Source of the DNA: Akkermansiaceae bacterium
GTDB lineage: Bacteria > Verrucomicrobiota > Verrucomicrobiia > Verrucomicrobiales > Akkermansiaceae
Assembly: GCA_028822935.1 (NCBI GenBank)
Contig: JAPKCM010000009.1
Coordinates: 1 to 64,000, forward strand
Direction of reading: 5' to 3'
DNA length: 64,000 nucleotides
The translations under genes were made by a program, and so were the position numbers. The notes beneath the pieces were generated by a model. It had not been told where the DNA came from and did no database searches. It saw only the letters and a program-made list of their open reading frames with translations. How positions within the stretch are numbered: position 1 is the stretch's first letter; every line of letters begins with the position of its first letter. Below are positions 53,301 to 62,045 of the stretch, one piece after another.

Positions 53301-54291
53301 CTGAATTCGTGATTCCGCGGTTGAGACAATGAACCGCCAGAATATTTTCTCCCGCCACCAGAGTCACTTCACTGAGATCAACCGCAAAAGACTCCAAGGT
53401 GATCGCGAGAGAATCATTGTGACTCGCTCTCGCGATGGCCTCATAGTCCCAAACTCCGTCACTCGGCGCATTCGCAGATGCCAGAACAGGACTCCCATTG
53501 ATGGAGAATCCAAACCCATCATCGTAGCGCGCTTTAAAAATCAATCCCGTTACCAGTGAGGGATCATCAATATTGAAAGGAACCCTCAAATAAAGAGTGG
53601 TGTTCTTAGTGTAGAGCGCTCCTTGGACATCTCCATCCGCTCCAATATAGGAATCATACGGGTCCACTGAGTTGGTCGTGGCATACCCGACCCCCGTCTC
53701 ACAAGTGGTCCATCCCGAATCATCGAAGTTGATTTCATTCCATGGAGATGCGCCCCCTATATCCTCCGAGGCATCATCCGGCACTTTGTATCTTGCCGCC
53801 TCCTCCGGACCCACAAGCGGAACCATTGATCCTCCCGGTGTTCCCACGCCATAAGAAATATCGGGATACTGCTGCGGATAGCTGGGAGATAAATCATCTT
53901 CCACCGTAACTCCATCAGCTTTTACCAGAGCAAGATACTCCCCGGATGAACTGAGCTTAAAATTTGTATGAAGCTCGTCTCCCGCGATCGACCTGTTTTT
54001 ATTGGAAGCAAAGACAACGAGCTCATCGCCGGGATTCAGAGAGACCGACGGAAACTCCCACCGATCGAGTGCAGTTGCATCATCAGTCAGATGCCACCCG
54101 GCAAGATCGATCGCAGATCCGGAAATATTGCTCAACTCGATCCAATCAGAATCATCACCGTCCTCGTCAGTCAGCCCCTTGGTGTTTGAGGTCAGAAACT
54201 CACTGATAATGATGTCAGCCCCTTGAGAAGGAGACAGCATTGTGAACCCCACCAAACCAAGCAAAGAAAAAAACCTCGATTGATTGTACAT
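50383..54291 (-). CDS. Giant secreted lamin-tail/CotH-like protein
   Basis: About 1302 residues from the Met at 54291, which precedes the signal peptide (FFSLLGLVGFTMLSPSQGA). The N-terminal lamin-tail domain reads IIISEFLTSNTKGLTDEDGDDSDWIEL. A central CotH-like region shows FKSYKFDFNT-type sequence, NDNMRKNYYLYRDSEGSGEW and QLPWDTDLTWG. Further lamin-tail domains follow (EFIELKNYSGWAVDLSGW, FEFVELRNVGSSSLDLTG). This composition is typical of Verrucomicrobiota/Planctomycetota secreted proteins. CotH domains are atypical protein kinases in spore-formers; activity here is unproven. It is probably in one operon with the LamG gene. Confidence 0.85.
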   Translation of the reverse strand: MYNQSRFFSLLGLVGFTMLSPSQGADIIISEFLTSNTKGLTDEDGDDSDWIELSNISGSAIDLAGWHLTDDATALDRWEFPSVSLNPGDELVVFASNKNRSIAGDELHTNFKLSSSGEYLALVKADGVTVEDDLSPSYPQQYPDISYGVGTPGGSMVPLVGPEEAARYKVPDDASEDIGGASPWNEINFDDSGWTTCETGVGYATTNSVDPYDSYIGADGDVQGALYTKNTTLYLRVPFNIDDPSLVTGLIFKARYDDGFGFSINGSPVLASANAPSDGVWDYEAIARASHNDSLAITLESFAVDLSEVTLVAGENILAVHCLNRGITNSDFLFDCELNAQLSPSGASASVYMNPSTPNADNGGGVLTLGPAISEVTENPARPDLALQSHQLVIARVGMTEQGIDQVTLFYRESFSVESSISMTDDGAAPDAVAGDGVYSANIPLAGLSDGEMIRWRVEARDSAGTISKAPFFGDAVNSPEYFGTAALDVSVVSNLPVLEWFIENPGGANNRTGKRASVLYLGEFYDNIYCRIRGASSAGLAKKSYKFDFNTGHHFRVDDDPDTVRVEEFNLNTTWTDKAYVRQPLSYDIYDLAGSPGSQCFLTRVEQNGEFFSVAAYTEQVDKRLLRREKGIDDDGALYKMFNGGTSGTSGVEKKNRTHESNADLIAFVSGIGGSGSSLENFIFDNVDLPRQLNYLAATVLTQNNDNMRKNYYLYRDSEGSGEWTQLPWDTDLTWGSHYMTNDNIAHEGIWATEDYVLGGRNSNAPISPSHPFVGTQELPGNRSFSRLVDKLLENDRFKEMFRRRLQTLVDEILMTSEIESRIDAFGLALGNDAILDSNKWGQFGRSQTLAQAIAILEDDYLAPRKIHLSVTHLASNSASYPTPQTSSALLPGPEPLTPMISFGSHDGNPVSGNQDEEFIELKNYSGWAVDLSGWTLEGGVMFEFLPGTIIEANRSLFVSPNVAVFRSRDASPMAGEGLNVEGDYGGRISSRGETINLLYPGGTWAGTLTTPSNPSIYQDSLRITEIHFSPLEGKGFEFVELRNVGSSSLDLTGVYFDAGITATLSRTLAPGEFGLVVANPANYPSQKILGTFTGALNNGGEQITLRDPVGENILSFRFEGDWFTPARDQGYSIEFVDDSADWTTWDLRSSWALSSDVHGSPGVVTPGFSHVYYSWSTQYFTLSELEDPTVSGPMADASGDRISNLLKYALGLDPTIETSALQVTAAIDGDQLTYGFSRLEKTPDISVTVEVSTDLSSWTPTISLISSSSNGDGAEDVVFQSDVAVSSEVRQFLRIKVIQQ

Positions 54292-54352
54292 CGCCGAAAA
54301 AGCAGTTGAGGTGACCTTCTTTATGGTCACCTCGATAGATTAAAACCGACAA

Positions 54353-55045
54353 TTATCGCCGGCGACGCACGAAGCCAAGCAGCCCTCCAAGTCCAAGAAG
54401 AACGACGTGAGAGGGCTCGGGGATGACCGTGACTTGTGAGCCGGAAGCGCCATTAAATGTAGCCACATTGATATTCACTCCATCGACTGCGGCAGCGCCA
54501 TCGACGGTGATTTTGGTCAAATGCTCCGTTGTAAATGCCGCAGGAGTCTCGCCTGAGAAGGACAAAACAGAGCCAGAAGTAAGATTGATCGTCGAAAAGT
54601 TCACCGGATTTCCCCCGCCTCCGAGAGTCACCGAGCTTGTGCCATCAACTTGCACATCTGCTCCGTTGACCACGAAGAAAGCATTCAACTGACTCCCATT
54701 GGTGACATTGATCACCATTCCGGTTCCGCCAGGTTCTCCTCCCACCCCATCATTTCCTCCGGCAACAAGGCCAAGGATGGAGTTATTTAGGGTGAGCGAA
54801 AATCCATTCGCTACTTGCAACCTTACCTGGCCCCCTAGATTGGGGATTTCGACATTGCCATTCGTGATCGTCAGATCATCAGCAACACTCACATTGGAAT
54901 CAACAGCCGAAGCTGTGGAACTGGTGAAGTCCCAATTGCTACCCTCAAAAGGATCATTACTCGTTGCGCCCGTCCAGATTACCGTGGCCGAGGCCGGCAG
55001 CGCCAGAAGAGGGAATAAAATTGAAACTGTTTGGAATGTTTTCAT
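54353..55045 (-). CDS. PEP-CTERM sorting domain protein
   Basis: 230 residues with a signal peptide (VSILFPLLALPASA). A beta-helical repeat region rich in Asn/Ser/Gly/Val/Thr is of the autotransporter/pectate-lyase-like type. The C-terminal signal VIPEPSHVVLLGLGGLLGFVRRRR has PEP, a hydrophobic stretch and a basic end. Such proteins are processed by exosortase; no exosortase gene is in the window. It is the first gene of a minus-strand run with the lamin-tail and LamG genes. Confidence 0.9.
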   Translation of the reverse strand: MKTFQTVSILFPLLALPASATVIWTGATSNDPFEGSNWDFTSSTASAVDSNVSVADDLTITNGNVEIPNLGGQVRLQVANGFSLTLNNSILGLVAGGNDGVGGEPGGTGMVINVTNGSQLNAFFVVNGADVQVDGTSSVTLGGGGNPVNFSTINLTSGSVLSFSGETPAAFTTEHLTKITVDGAAAVDGVNINVATFNGASGSQVTVIPEPSHVVLLGLGGLLGFVRRRR

Positions 55046-55296
55046 TGCGAATTATGTTTGCGTGCGTCCAAATTTAAAAAAGGCTCAAAAATGTGGAATC
55101 TTCAGCAATTCAGACATCTTTGAGTAGAGAGATTTCTCCCCTGCAGGTCAATATTGAAAAACAGCGACCAGACGTCCTAACATCCCTCTACTGTGATGGT
55201 TCGGTCACTTCCTATTTCGCTCAGCGGCCTCATGAATAGAGATCATTCCCACCTCCAGAAAATCGAGGCGCTTCTTCGCGAAAGCGAACTGGGTTC

Positions 55297-56805
55297 TTAC
55301 TTCCCAAAATGCTTCAAAATCGCTTTCACCAGTCCGGGGATGTCATGCTTAGGCGATTCAATGCAGGTCTCGCTCGAATGCGTAGCGAAGGTCTTACTGG
55401 TCACCGGACCGATACTTCCCGCCACGCAATTTTCAGGCCAAGGGATACCCAATTTAAAAAAGTTCTCCACCGTCGAACCACTCGTAAAGGTGATCATATC
55501 TGCACCTTCATCAGCGAGTCGCTGCGCCGCGCCAGTCGGATCTGAAGTCTCGGGCACCGTTCGGTAAGCAAGGCAGGAATCCACAATCGCGCCAATTTTC
55601 ATGAGTTCATGATAAAGCACGTCGCGTGTCTCTTCCGCCTTCACCCAAAGCAATTTTTGGTGCTCTACGTTTAGCTTTTTAAAGGCCTCGATCAATCCTT
55701 CCGCCACGAATTTCTCAGGAAGCAAATCCACCGTAAAACGATACTCGCGAATCTTCGCTTCCGTGCTCGGCCCAATCGCCGCAATCCGGGGTCCACCCAA
55801 ACTGCGGGCGTCTTGGTACGTGGCATAGAAAGCGTCGAAGAATTTCTCCACCCCATTCGGACTCGTGAAAATGAGCCAGTCGTAGGTGTGCGCATCCGCC
55901 ACCATCTGCGCAAAATCTTTTTTATCCTTCGGGTGCTCGATCCGAATCGTCGGAAGCTCCACCACGTCGGCCCCAAGATCACCCAGTTGACGACTCAGCT
56001 CCCCCGCTTGCTCACGCGTCCGCGTCACCACAATCCGCTTTCCAAAGAGCGGCTTGGTTTCGAACCAATTGATCTTCTTGCGCTCGGTCACCACATTGCC
56101 CACCACCGCCACTGCCGGTGACTTGAAATTTTGCTCTTCTACAATATCCGCAATCGTCGCCAGGGTTCCTTCAATCGTACGATGCTTCCCTGTCGTGGCC
56201 CAGCGCGTCAGCGCAATCGGAGTCGAAGGACTGGCCCCACCTTTGATGAATCGCTCACAGATCCCGCGCAACCGCGCAACCCCCATCACGAATACTTTCG
56301 TCCCGGGAGCCTTCGCCAGTTGCTCGAAATCAAGCGAGGTATCTTCCTTCGTGGGATCTTCATGTCCCGTGAAAATCGTCAGCTGCGAGCAGTGATCACG
56401 ATGCGTCACCGGAATCCCGGCGTAGGCTGGTCCGGCAATCGTCGAGGAAATTCCCGGCACGATCTCGAACTTCACGCCCGCATCTGCGAGCTCGGAGGCT
56501 TCTTCACCACCGCGCCCAAAAATCATGGGGTCACCGCCCTTGAGGCGCGTGACAATCTTTCCCTCCAACGTCTTCTCAACAATAATATCATTAATCTGAT
56601 CTTGCGGAATAGCATGAGCCGCCGCGCGCTTGCCCGCAAAAATCAGCTCACAGCCCTTCTTCGTCCAAGAAACCAGCTCGGGACTCGAAAGTGCGTCATA
56701 AACCAGAACGTCGCATTTCTCGATGCAGGCCTTCGCCTTCAGCGTGACCAACCCAACATCTCCCGGGCCCGCGCCCACCAGGTAACAAATTCCTTTTTTG
56801 ATCAT
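55297..56805 (-). CDS. cobA-hemD: Uroporphyrinogen-III methyltransferase/synthase fusion
   Basis: 502 residues. The N-terminal half is a SUMT (CobA) with YLVGAGPGD, LKGGDPMIFGRGGEE and VPGISS. The C-terminal half is HemD-like (RIVVTRTREQAGELSRQLGDLGADVVELP, WLIFTSPNGVEKFF). It cyclises hydroxymethylbilane to uroporphyrinogen III and makes precorrin-2, the branch point to haem, sirohaem and B12. It overlaps hemC by four bases. The B12 link fits with the split MetH in this window. Confidence 0.94.
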   Translation of the reverse strand: MIKKGICYLVGAGPGDVGLVTLKAKACIEKCDVLVYDALSSPELVSWTKKGCELIFAGKRAAAHAIPQDQINDIIVEKTLEGKIVTRLKGGDPMIFGRGGEEASELADAGVKFEIVPGISSTIAGPAYAGIPVTHRDHCSQLTIFTGHEDPTKEDTSLDFEQLAKAPGTKVFVMGVARLRGICERFIKGGASPSTPIALTRWATTGKHRTIEGTLATIADIVEEQNFKSPAVAVVGNVVTERKKINWFETKPLFGKRIVVTRTREQAGELSRQLGDLGADVVELPTIRIEHPKDKKDFAQMVADAHTYDWLIFTSPNGVEKFFDAFYATYQDARSLGGPRIAAIGPSTEAKIREYRFTVDLLPEKFVAEGLIEAFKKLNVEHQKLLWVKAEETRDVLYHELMKIGAIVDSCLAYRTVPETSDPTGAAQRLADEGADMITFTSGSTVENFFKLGIPWPENCVAGSIGPVTSKTFATHSSETCIESPKHDIPGLVKAILKHFGK

Positions 56806-57719
56806 GACAATTCTTGAAAAAGTAACTGAGCCGCTTCGGCCAGTGGTGCGGAAACTTCGGCCCGCGTTGGCTCTCCGCCCGTCTCCGAATAAACGCGAGC
56901 ACCCATCGTGACAAGGCCTTCGGAAATCTCACACCAAACTCCCACCGGCGTATTGCAGCCTGCCGAAAGCAGTTCGAGAAATCCGCGCTCCGCCGTGACT
57001 CGATCCCAGGTTTCTTGATGATTGAGTGCCGAAATAATGTCGCGACTCTCCGAATCATCGGACCTGATCTCAAATCCCACCGCTCCTTGTCCGGCCGCTG
57101 GATAAAATTCCTTCTCCGGCAGGCAATAAACCTGAAGCGCTACCCCTTCGATCTCGAGAACCTGATCAACAGAATATCCCAAGCGACGAAGCCCCGCCTC
57201 GGCCAGCATAATTCCGTCCATCGTCTCGCTTTCAGCCAGCTTGCGCAGACGCGTCGGAACGTTCCCCCGAAGATCGCACACTTCAAGACCCGGCTTCAAA
57301 TCGATCAGTTGCTGCGCTCGACGTGCCGAGCTCGTTCCAACCAGCGAACCTTCGCCCAAGTCATTCCACGAAATTTTTCCAATAAAGGCATCTCTAACAG
57401 GCGCGCGCTCCAGCACTCCCGCCAGCACAAATTCCTCCTCCAGAACCGTCGGCAGATCCTTCAGCGAGTGCACCGCAACATCGATCTCCTCCGTTTCCAA
57501 AGCAATCTCCAGCTCCTTGATAAAAACTCCTTTGTCCCAGACCCCCTCGACCTTCGCAACTTCGCTCAACGCAACATCGGTGCGACGGTCCCCCGTTGTC
57601 GTGATAATCACCCGCTCGACTTCCAGCCAGGGAAAAGCCACAGCCAATGCCGCCTCGGTCATCTCCGCCTGTTTCAATGCGAGAGCACTCCCGCGTGTTC
57701 CGATTTTAAGCTTCTTCAT
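56802..57719 (-). CDS. hemC: Hydroxymethylbilane synthase (porphobilinogen deaminase)
   Basis: 305 residues. IGTRGSALALKQA, DVAVHSLKDLP, RRAQQL, DLRGNVPTRLRKL and the dipyrromethane-cofactor Cys in SAGCNTPVG are all diagnostic. It polymerises four porphobilinogens. It overlaps both neighbours (hemA upstream, cobA-hemD downstream), giving an uninterrupted translation chain. Confidence 0.97.
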   Translation of the reverse strand: MKKLKIGTRGSALALKQAEMTEAALAVAFPWLEVERVIITTTGDRRTDVALSEVAKVEGVWDKGVFIKELEIALETEEIDVAVHSLKDLPTVLEEEFVLAGVLERAPVRDAFIGKISWNDLGEGSLVGTSSARRAQQLIDLKPGLEVCDLRGNVPTRLRKLAESETMDGIMLAEAGLRRLGYSVDQVLEIEGVALQVYCLPEKEFYPAAGQGAVGFEIRSDDSESRDIISALNHQETWDRVTAERGFLELLSAGCNTPVGVWCEISEGLVTMGARVYSETGGEPTRAEVSAPLAEAAQLLFQELS

Positions 57720-58723
57720 TCCAGTCCTGGTAGTGCTGCTTTAGTGAGTTCTTCGTCGATGATTCCTTCGCAAATTTTTAACTGCTCCAAGCGACGCGTG
57801 CGCGCTCGGCTCGCCATCCCTTGCAGAGTATCGATGTCGTAAAGATAGACTTCCTCGATCTCTCCGACCTCGGGGTCGATATCACGTGGAACAGCAATAT
57901 CCACCATGATGAGCGGACGGAACTTGCGCTTTCGACGCACCGCTTCGATATCTCGTGGTTTCACCACAAAATGAGGGGCACTGGTCGAGGAAATCAACAC
58001 GTCAATCTTCTCCAATGAGTTCTGCCAATCATCAAAACCCACCGCTCCCCCCCCAATCTCTGCCGCAAGTTTCTCCGCCGCCGGAAAAGAACGGTTCGTG
58101 ACAATCACCGAGCTTGCGCCACGCGACTGCAGCGCTTGCGCCGTTTGTCGGCTCATCTCCCCTGCGCCCACCACCATGACCGAGCTTCCTTTCAATTTAC
58201 CAAAGACCTGCTCCGCAAGCTCAACCGCAGCGCCCGCCACCGACGTCGCGCCCTCTTGAATCCCCGTCTGCGTCCGCACTCGCTTCCCCACCCCAAAAGC
58301 CCGTTGGAACAGCTTGTTCAAAATGCCCGAAGTCGTTCCTCCAGTAAGAGCGGCCTGGTAAGCCTTCTTCACTTGACCAAAGATCTCTGTTTCCCCCAGC
58401 ACCATCGAATTCATCCCGCTCGCCACCCGACAAAGATGCTCTGCCGCTCTCCTCGATTCGTAATAGTAAAACACCCCTTCGCGGGTGCCTTCGTAATTCC
58501 TCTGCGAGCACACCCAGTTCTCCAGATGCTGCACCCCGCCGTCTTCAATCACCGCGTAATATTCCGTGCGATTACAGGTCGAGAGAACCACTCCTTCGGC
58601 CACCGCTGGATCCTCAACAAGAAGCTTTCCTTCTTCACTCATTTTACTCTCGGACAAGGCAAAGCGCTCCCGCACCTCGACAGGCGCAGTCTCATGATTG
58701 AGGCCAAGACAAACGAGTTTCAT
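57716..58723 (-). CDS. hemA: Glutamyl-tRNA reductase
   Basis: 335 residues. LNHETAPVEVRERF, STCNRTEYY (catalytic Cys), GETEIFGQVKKAYQ and VVGAGEMSRQTAQAL (NADPH site) identify it. It reduces Glu-tRNA to glutamate-1-semialdehyde, the first step of C5 tetrapyrrole synthesis. The chain is shorter than E. coli HemA (418), mainly at the C-terminal dimerisation domain. It directly follows the hemX/ccsA-like gene with one base shared. Confidence 0.96.
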   Translation of the reverse strand: MKLVCLGLNHETAPVEVRERFALSESKMSEEGKLLVEDPAVAEGVVLSTCNRTEYYAVIEDGGVQHLENWVCSQRNYEGTREGVFYYYESRRAAEHLCRVASGMNSMVLGETEIFGQVKKAYQAALTGGTTSGILNKLFQRAFGVGKRVRTQTGIQEGATSVAGAAVELAEQVFGKLKGSSVMVVGAGEMSRQTAQALQSRGASSVIVTNRSFPAAEKLAAEIGGGAVGFDDWQNSLEKIDVLISSTSAPHFVVKPRDIEAVRRKRKFRPLIMVDIAVPRDIDPEVGEIEEVYLYDIDTLQGMASRARTRRLEQLKICEGIIDEELTKAALPGLE

Positions 58724-59523
58724 TAAAGTTTAGAAAAAACCGTGAGAGAAAGAATAAACAACACGATGAGCCCCCACGCCAGGTAGCGACCCGGCAAGCC
58801 CCTCACAAAGTAGATTCCCAATAAAACAGCATAAAGCACCCAAGTCACCGTCGCCACAACGAGGTGGACACTCACCTTCCCATTCTCCATCAACAGCCCA
58901 GAAACGACACCAATCGTCAGAAGAATCCATCCCACCAGCGCAATCCGCGCCATCGCCTTCACCAAGCGGCTCACCGATGGCATCCCCGTCATCATTCCCT
59001 CACTAAAGCGCAGGCTCTTCAAACGCCGGTTAAGCACCAAAAACATTACGCCCGCGACCGACGCCAACGTTAAAGCCCCATAGCTTAAGACCGAGAATGC
59101 CGCGTGCGACTCCCGCCACGGGTCCACCACCTCCGCCCTGACCGGATTCGTATCCAAAGCCCCCGGAAAGAGAGTCACCAATTGGAGGATCACCACCACG
59201 GGTGCCGTAAACACCCCTAACAGGGAAAGGCGGTAGGTCGTCCCCGTTACCAGATAAAAGAAGGTCAACGACCACGCTAGAAAAAGGCAAATTTCACCCA
59301 GGTCATCAAGAGGACACTGCCCGCGCAATTCGCCCCGAATTCCCAAGAAAAGTAATTGGCAGACAAATGCGCCCACCATCCACCAAAAGGCCCGATGTCC
59401 ATGCCCCTCGTCTCCTCTGGCACGCCAACCGAAGACCGCTCCGGCAGCTGCCAGAATAGTCGCCCCGATCACGTAAGCCATTTCCATATGGGGATAACTG
59501 GACTCGAAGTGCCATCCTTTCAA
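58723..59523 (-). CDS. CcsA/HemX-like cytochrome c assembly membrane protein
   Basis: 266 residues with about eight membrane helices. The part around VVDPWRESHAAFSVLSYGALTLASVAG contains the conserved His of the family. Related proteins handle haem for cytochrome c (CcsA) or sit beside hemA and influence its level (HemX). Position as first gene of the hem operon favours HemX-like naming. The listed start is a TTG at 59523; an ATG at 59487 (MEMAYVIG) is a reasonable alternative. Confidence 0.85.
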   Translation of the reverse strand: MKGWHFESSYPHMEMAYVIGATILAAAGAVFGWRARGDEGHGHRAFWWMVGAFVCQLLFLGIRGELRGQCPLDDLGEICLFLAWSLTFFYLVTGTTYRLSLLGVFTAPVVVILQLVTLFPGALDTNPVRAEVVDPWRESHAAFSVLSYGALTLASVAGVMFLVLNRRLKSLRFSEGMMTGMPSVSRLVKAMARIALVGWILLTIGVVSGLLMENGKVSVHLVVATVTWVLYAVLLGIYFVRGLPGRYLAWGLIVLFILSLTVFSKL

Positions 59524-59589
59524 GTGCGGAAAGAGAAACTCTCCCGATATCCGCTTTCCCCCTCCCCAGAATCCGCCTAGTTTTTCTGC

Positions 59590-60114
59590 ATGCCGACTGC
59601 TGCCGACCTCAATGCCGCCATCCGAGATGTCCCCAACTTCCCCAAAGAAGGAATCCTCTTCAAGGACATCACCCCTGTTCTAGGCGACGCTGAACTCTTC
59701 AAAGCCTCCATGGAACTCCTCGCCGAAACCGCTCAGGGCGAAAAAATCGACAAAGTCGTCGGAATCGACGCCCGCGGCTTCATTTTCGCCGCTGGGGTCG
59801 CTCAGATTCTCGGCGCCGGTTTCGTCCCCATTCGTAAAAAAGGCAAACTCCCCTGGACCACTCATAAAATGGCCTACTCCCTCGAATACGGCGAAGACTG
59901 CGTCGAGATCCACAAAGACGCCATCAAACCCGGCGAGAAAATCCTCCTCGTCGACGACCTCCTCGCCACCGGAGGCACCGCCGCCGCCGCCATCAAGCTC
60001 CTAAAGGTCCTCGATGCCGACCTCATCGCCACCTCTTTCCTGATCGAGCTCGAAGCCCTCAACGGCCGCGCCCTGATCGACTCCCCCAGAACCGAAGCGA
60101 TTCTTACCTACTAA
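59590..60114 (+). CDS. apt: Adenine phosphoribosyltransferase
   Basis: 174 residues. DVPNFPKEGILFKDITPVL at the start, GIDARGFIFAAGVA, a Lys-rich flexible loop (IRKKGKLPW) and the PRPP motif LLVDDLLATGGTAAA are those of Apt. It salvages adenine to AMP. The divergent hemX gene starts 66 bases away, so the shared spacer should hold promoters for both. Confidence 0.96.
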   Translation: MPTAADLNAAIRDVPNFPKEGILFKDITPVLGDAELFKASMELLAETAQGEKIDKVVGIDARGFIFAAGVAQILGAGFVPIRKKGKLPWTTHKMAYSLEYGEDCVEIHKDAIKPGEKILLVDDLLATGGTAAAAIKLLKVLDADLIATSFLIELEALNGRALIDSPRTEAILTY

Positions 60115-60123
60115 AGCTTCTTT

Positions 60124-60404
60124 ATGACGCTCCCGATGCCAGAGCCATTTCAACACATCATCGTCCGCTTTCAACCTCATGAACTTGTCGTCGTTAAAAT
60201 TGATCAATTTTTTGACCATAAATGGCTCGCGTTTTTAGGCAAGGCACGGGGAGCCATCGGCATCTAGAAAATGATCTAACAGTTCCATCTTTCGTTCCAA
60301 ACCAAATCCTCGGTGAGCACCATTTCCAACAGAAGTCTTCTTTAAACGACGATCCCATCCAAGGTGAAAATCTCCATGGTAAAAGGGCAGCCCTGAAAAC
60401 CTAA
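60124..60404 (+). pseudogene. Small conserved-type gene with a frameshift
   Basis: From ATG 60124 a 47-codon frame reads PFQHIIVRFQPHELVVVKID and FFDHKWLAFLGKARGAIG, then TAG at 60265. Directly afterwards another frame continues in protein-like fashion (ENDLTVPSFVPNQILGEHHFQQ) to a stop at 60404. Adding one base near 60264 would join them into about 93 residues. I do not recognise the family with certainty. The alternative is two unrelated chance frames, but the composition of both halves is coding-like. Confidence 0.5.
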
Positions 60405-60482
60405 GCCAATAACTTGCGAGTCATTACAAAGACGCCATTCTAACCAAACCACTCTCAATCATCTGAAAAATCGATCATCGAC

Positions 60483-62036
60483 ATGAATTTCGACACCTTC
60501 ACCCAATCCCTCCTCCGCTACCCCGATCTCGGCTTTAGCATCGATTTCTCCCGCATGGACATTCCTTCGAATTACTCGGAAACGATGGCCTCAAAAATCG
60601 AAAAGGCACTCTCCGACCTCCAGAAGTTGGAGGCAGGCGCAATTGCCAACCCCGATGAAGGCCGCATGGTCGGTCACTACTGGTTGCGCAATCCTTCCCT
60701 CGCACCCACCGCCGAAATCCGAGCTCAAATCACCGAGCCCATCAAGGCCGTTAAAGAATTCGCCCAAAAGATTCACTCCGGAGAAATCGCGCCCCCTTCC
60801 GGCGGGATTTTCGAAAATATCATCATCATCGGCATCGGGGGATCCGCCCTCGGCCCCCAGCTCATTGAAGAAGCTCTCGGCGGCCCCAAGGCGGCTGTCA
60901 AAACATATTTCTTCGACAACACCGACCCTGCCGGCATCGATACTGATCTCGCCACCATTGGCAGATCTCTCGGCAAGAGCCTCGCCGTCGTCATCTCCAA
61001 ATCGGGCGGCACGGCGGAAACTCGTAACGGCATGCTCGAAGCAAAGCACGCCTACAAAGAAGCCGGCCTCGATTTCGCCAAGCACGCCATCGCTGTCACC
61101 GGCGAGGACTCCAAGCTCTACAAATTCGCCCAGGAAGAAGGCTTCATCGCCACCTTCCCCATGGAAGACTGGGTCGGAGGCCGTACTTCCATCCTCTCGA
61201 CCGTTGGCCTCGTTCCGATGGCCCTTCAGGATATCGATATCGACGCTATGCTCGCGGGAGCCAAGGCCATGGACGAGAAAACACGTAGCAGCGACGTTTC
61301 CCAAAATGCCGCCCTACAGCTTGCGCTCGCTTGGTATCACGCCGGAAATGGCAAAGGTGAAAAGGATCTCGTCATCCTACCCTATAAAGACTCACTCGTC
61401 CTCTTCTCTAAATATCTCCAGCAGCTCATCATGGAGTCGCTCGGAAAAGCGGAAGACCTCGATGGCAACACTGTCAACCAGGGCCTCGCCGTCTATGGCA
61501 ACAAGGGTTCCACCGACCAGCACGCCTACGTCCAGCAACTCCGCGACGGTCTCAATAACTTCTTTGCCACTTTCGTGGAAGTGCGCAAGGGCCGCGACAG
61601 CAGATCCATCACGGTCGATGGCGACAACACCGCTACTGACTACCTTCAAGGCTTCCTTCGTGGCACTCGCAATGCTCTTTATGAAAATGGTCGCAGCTCG
61701 ATCACGATCTCCATCGAAAAGGTCACCGCAAGCTCCCTAGGCCAACTCATCGCACTCTTCGAGCGCTCCGTCAGCCTTTACGCCTCCCTGATCAACGTGA
61801 ACGCCTATCACCAGCCGGGTGTCGAAGCAGGAAAGGCCGCCGCCGGAGAATTCCTCGATATCCTCAACAAAGTGCGAGGCCATCTCACCGGCGAGCGAAA
61901 GGACGCCGAGCAGCTGGCCTTCGAGTGCGGGGCCGATACCGAAAGCGTTTACCACGCTGCCGTCCACCTCGCCAACAACGGCGAAGCCCAGCAATCCCAA
62001 GGCGCCAACGCAAAGGAAGACACCTTCTCACTCTAA
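60483..62036 (+). CDS. pgi: Glucose-6-phosphate isomerase
   Basis: 517 residues. IIIIGIGGSALGPQL, SKSGGTAETRNG, MEDWVGGRTSILSTVGL, the catalytic Glu region and NAYHQPGVEAGK are typical of the phosphosugar isomerase family. It interconverts glucose-6-phosphate and fructose-6-phosphate in glycolysis. The length is a little under the E. coli enzyme and in line with bacterial types. No operon partner other than the damaged DUF167 gene follows. Confidence 0.95.
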   Translation: MNFDTFTQSLLRYPDLGFSIDFSRMDIPSNYSETMASKIEKALSDLQKLEAGAIANPDEGRMVGHYWLRNPSLAPTAEIRAQITEPIKAVKEFAQKIHSGEIAPPSGGIFENIIIIGIGGSALGPQLIEEALGGPKAAVKTYFFDNTDPAGIDTDLATIGRSLGKSLAVVISKSGGTAETRNGMLEAKHAYKEAGLDFAKHAIAVTGEDSKLYKFAQEEGFIATFPMEDWVGGRTSILSTVGLVPMALQDIDIDAMLAGAKAMDEKTRSSDVSQNAALQLALAWYHAGNGKGEKDLVILPYKDSLVLFSKYLQQLIMESLGKAEDLDGNTVNQGLAVYGNKGSTDQHAYVQQLRDGLNNFFATFVEVRKGRDSRSITVDGDNTATDYLQGFLRGTRNALYENGRSSITISIEKVTASSLGQLIALFERSVSLYASLINVNAYHQPGVEAGKAAAGEFLDILNKVRGHLTGERKDAEQLAFECGADTESVYHAAVHLANNGEAQQSQGANAKEDTFSL

Positions 62037-62045
62037 TTACTAGAA

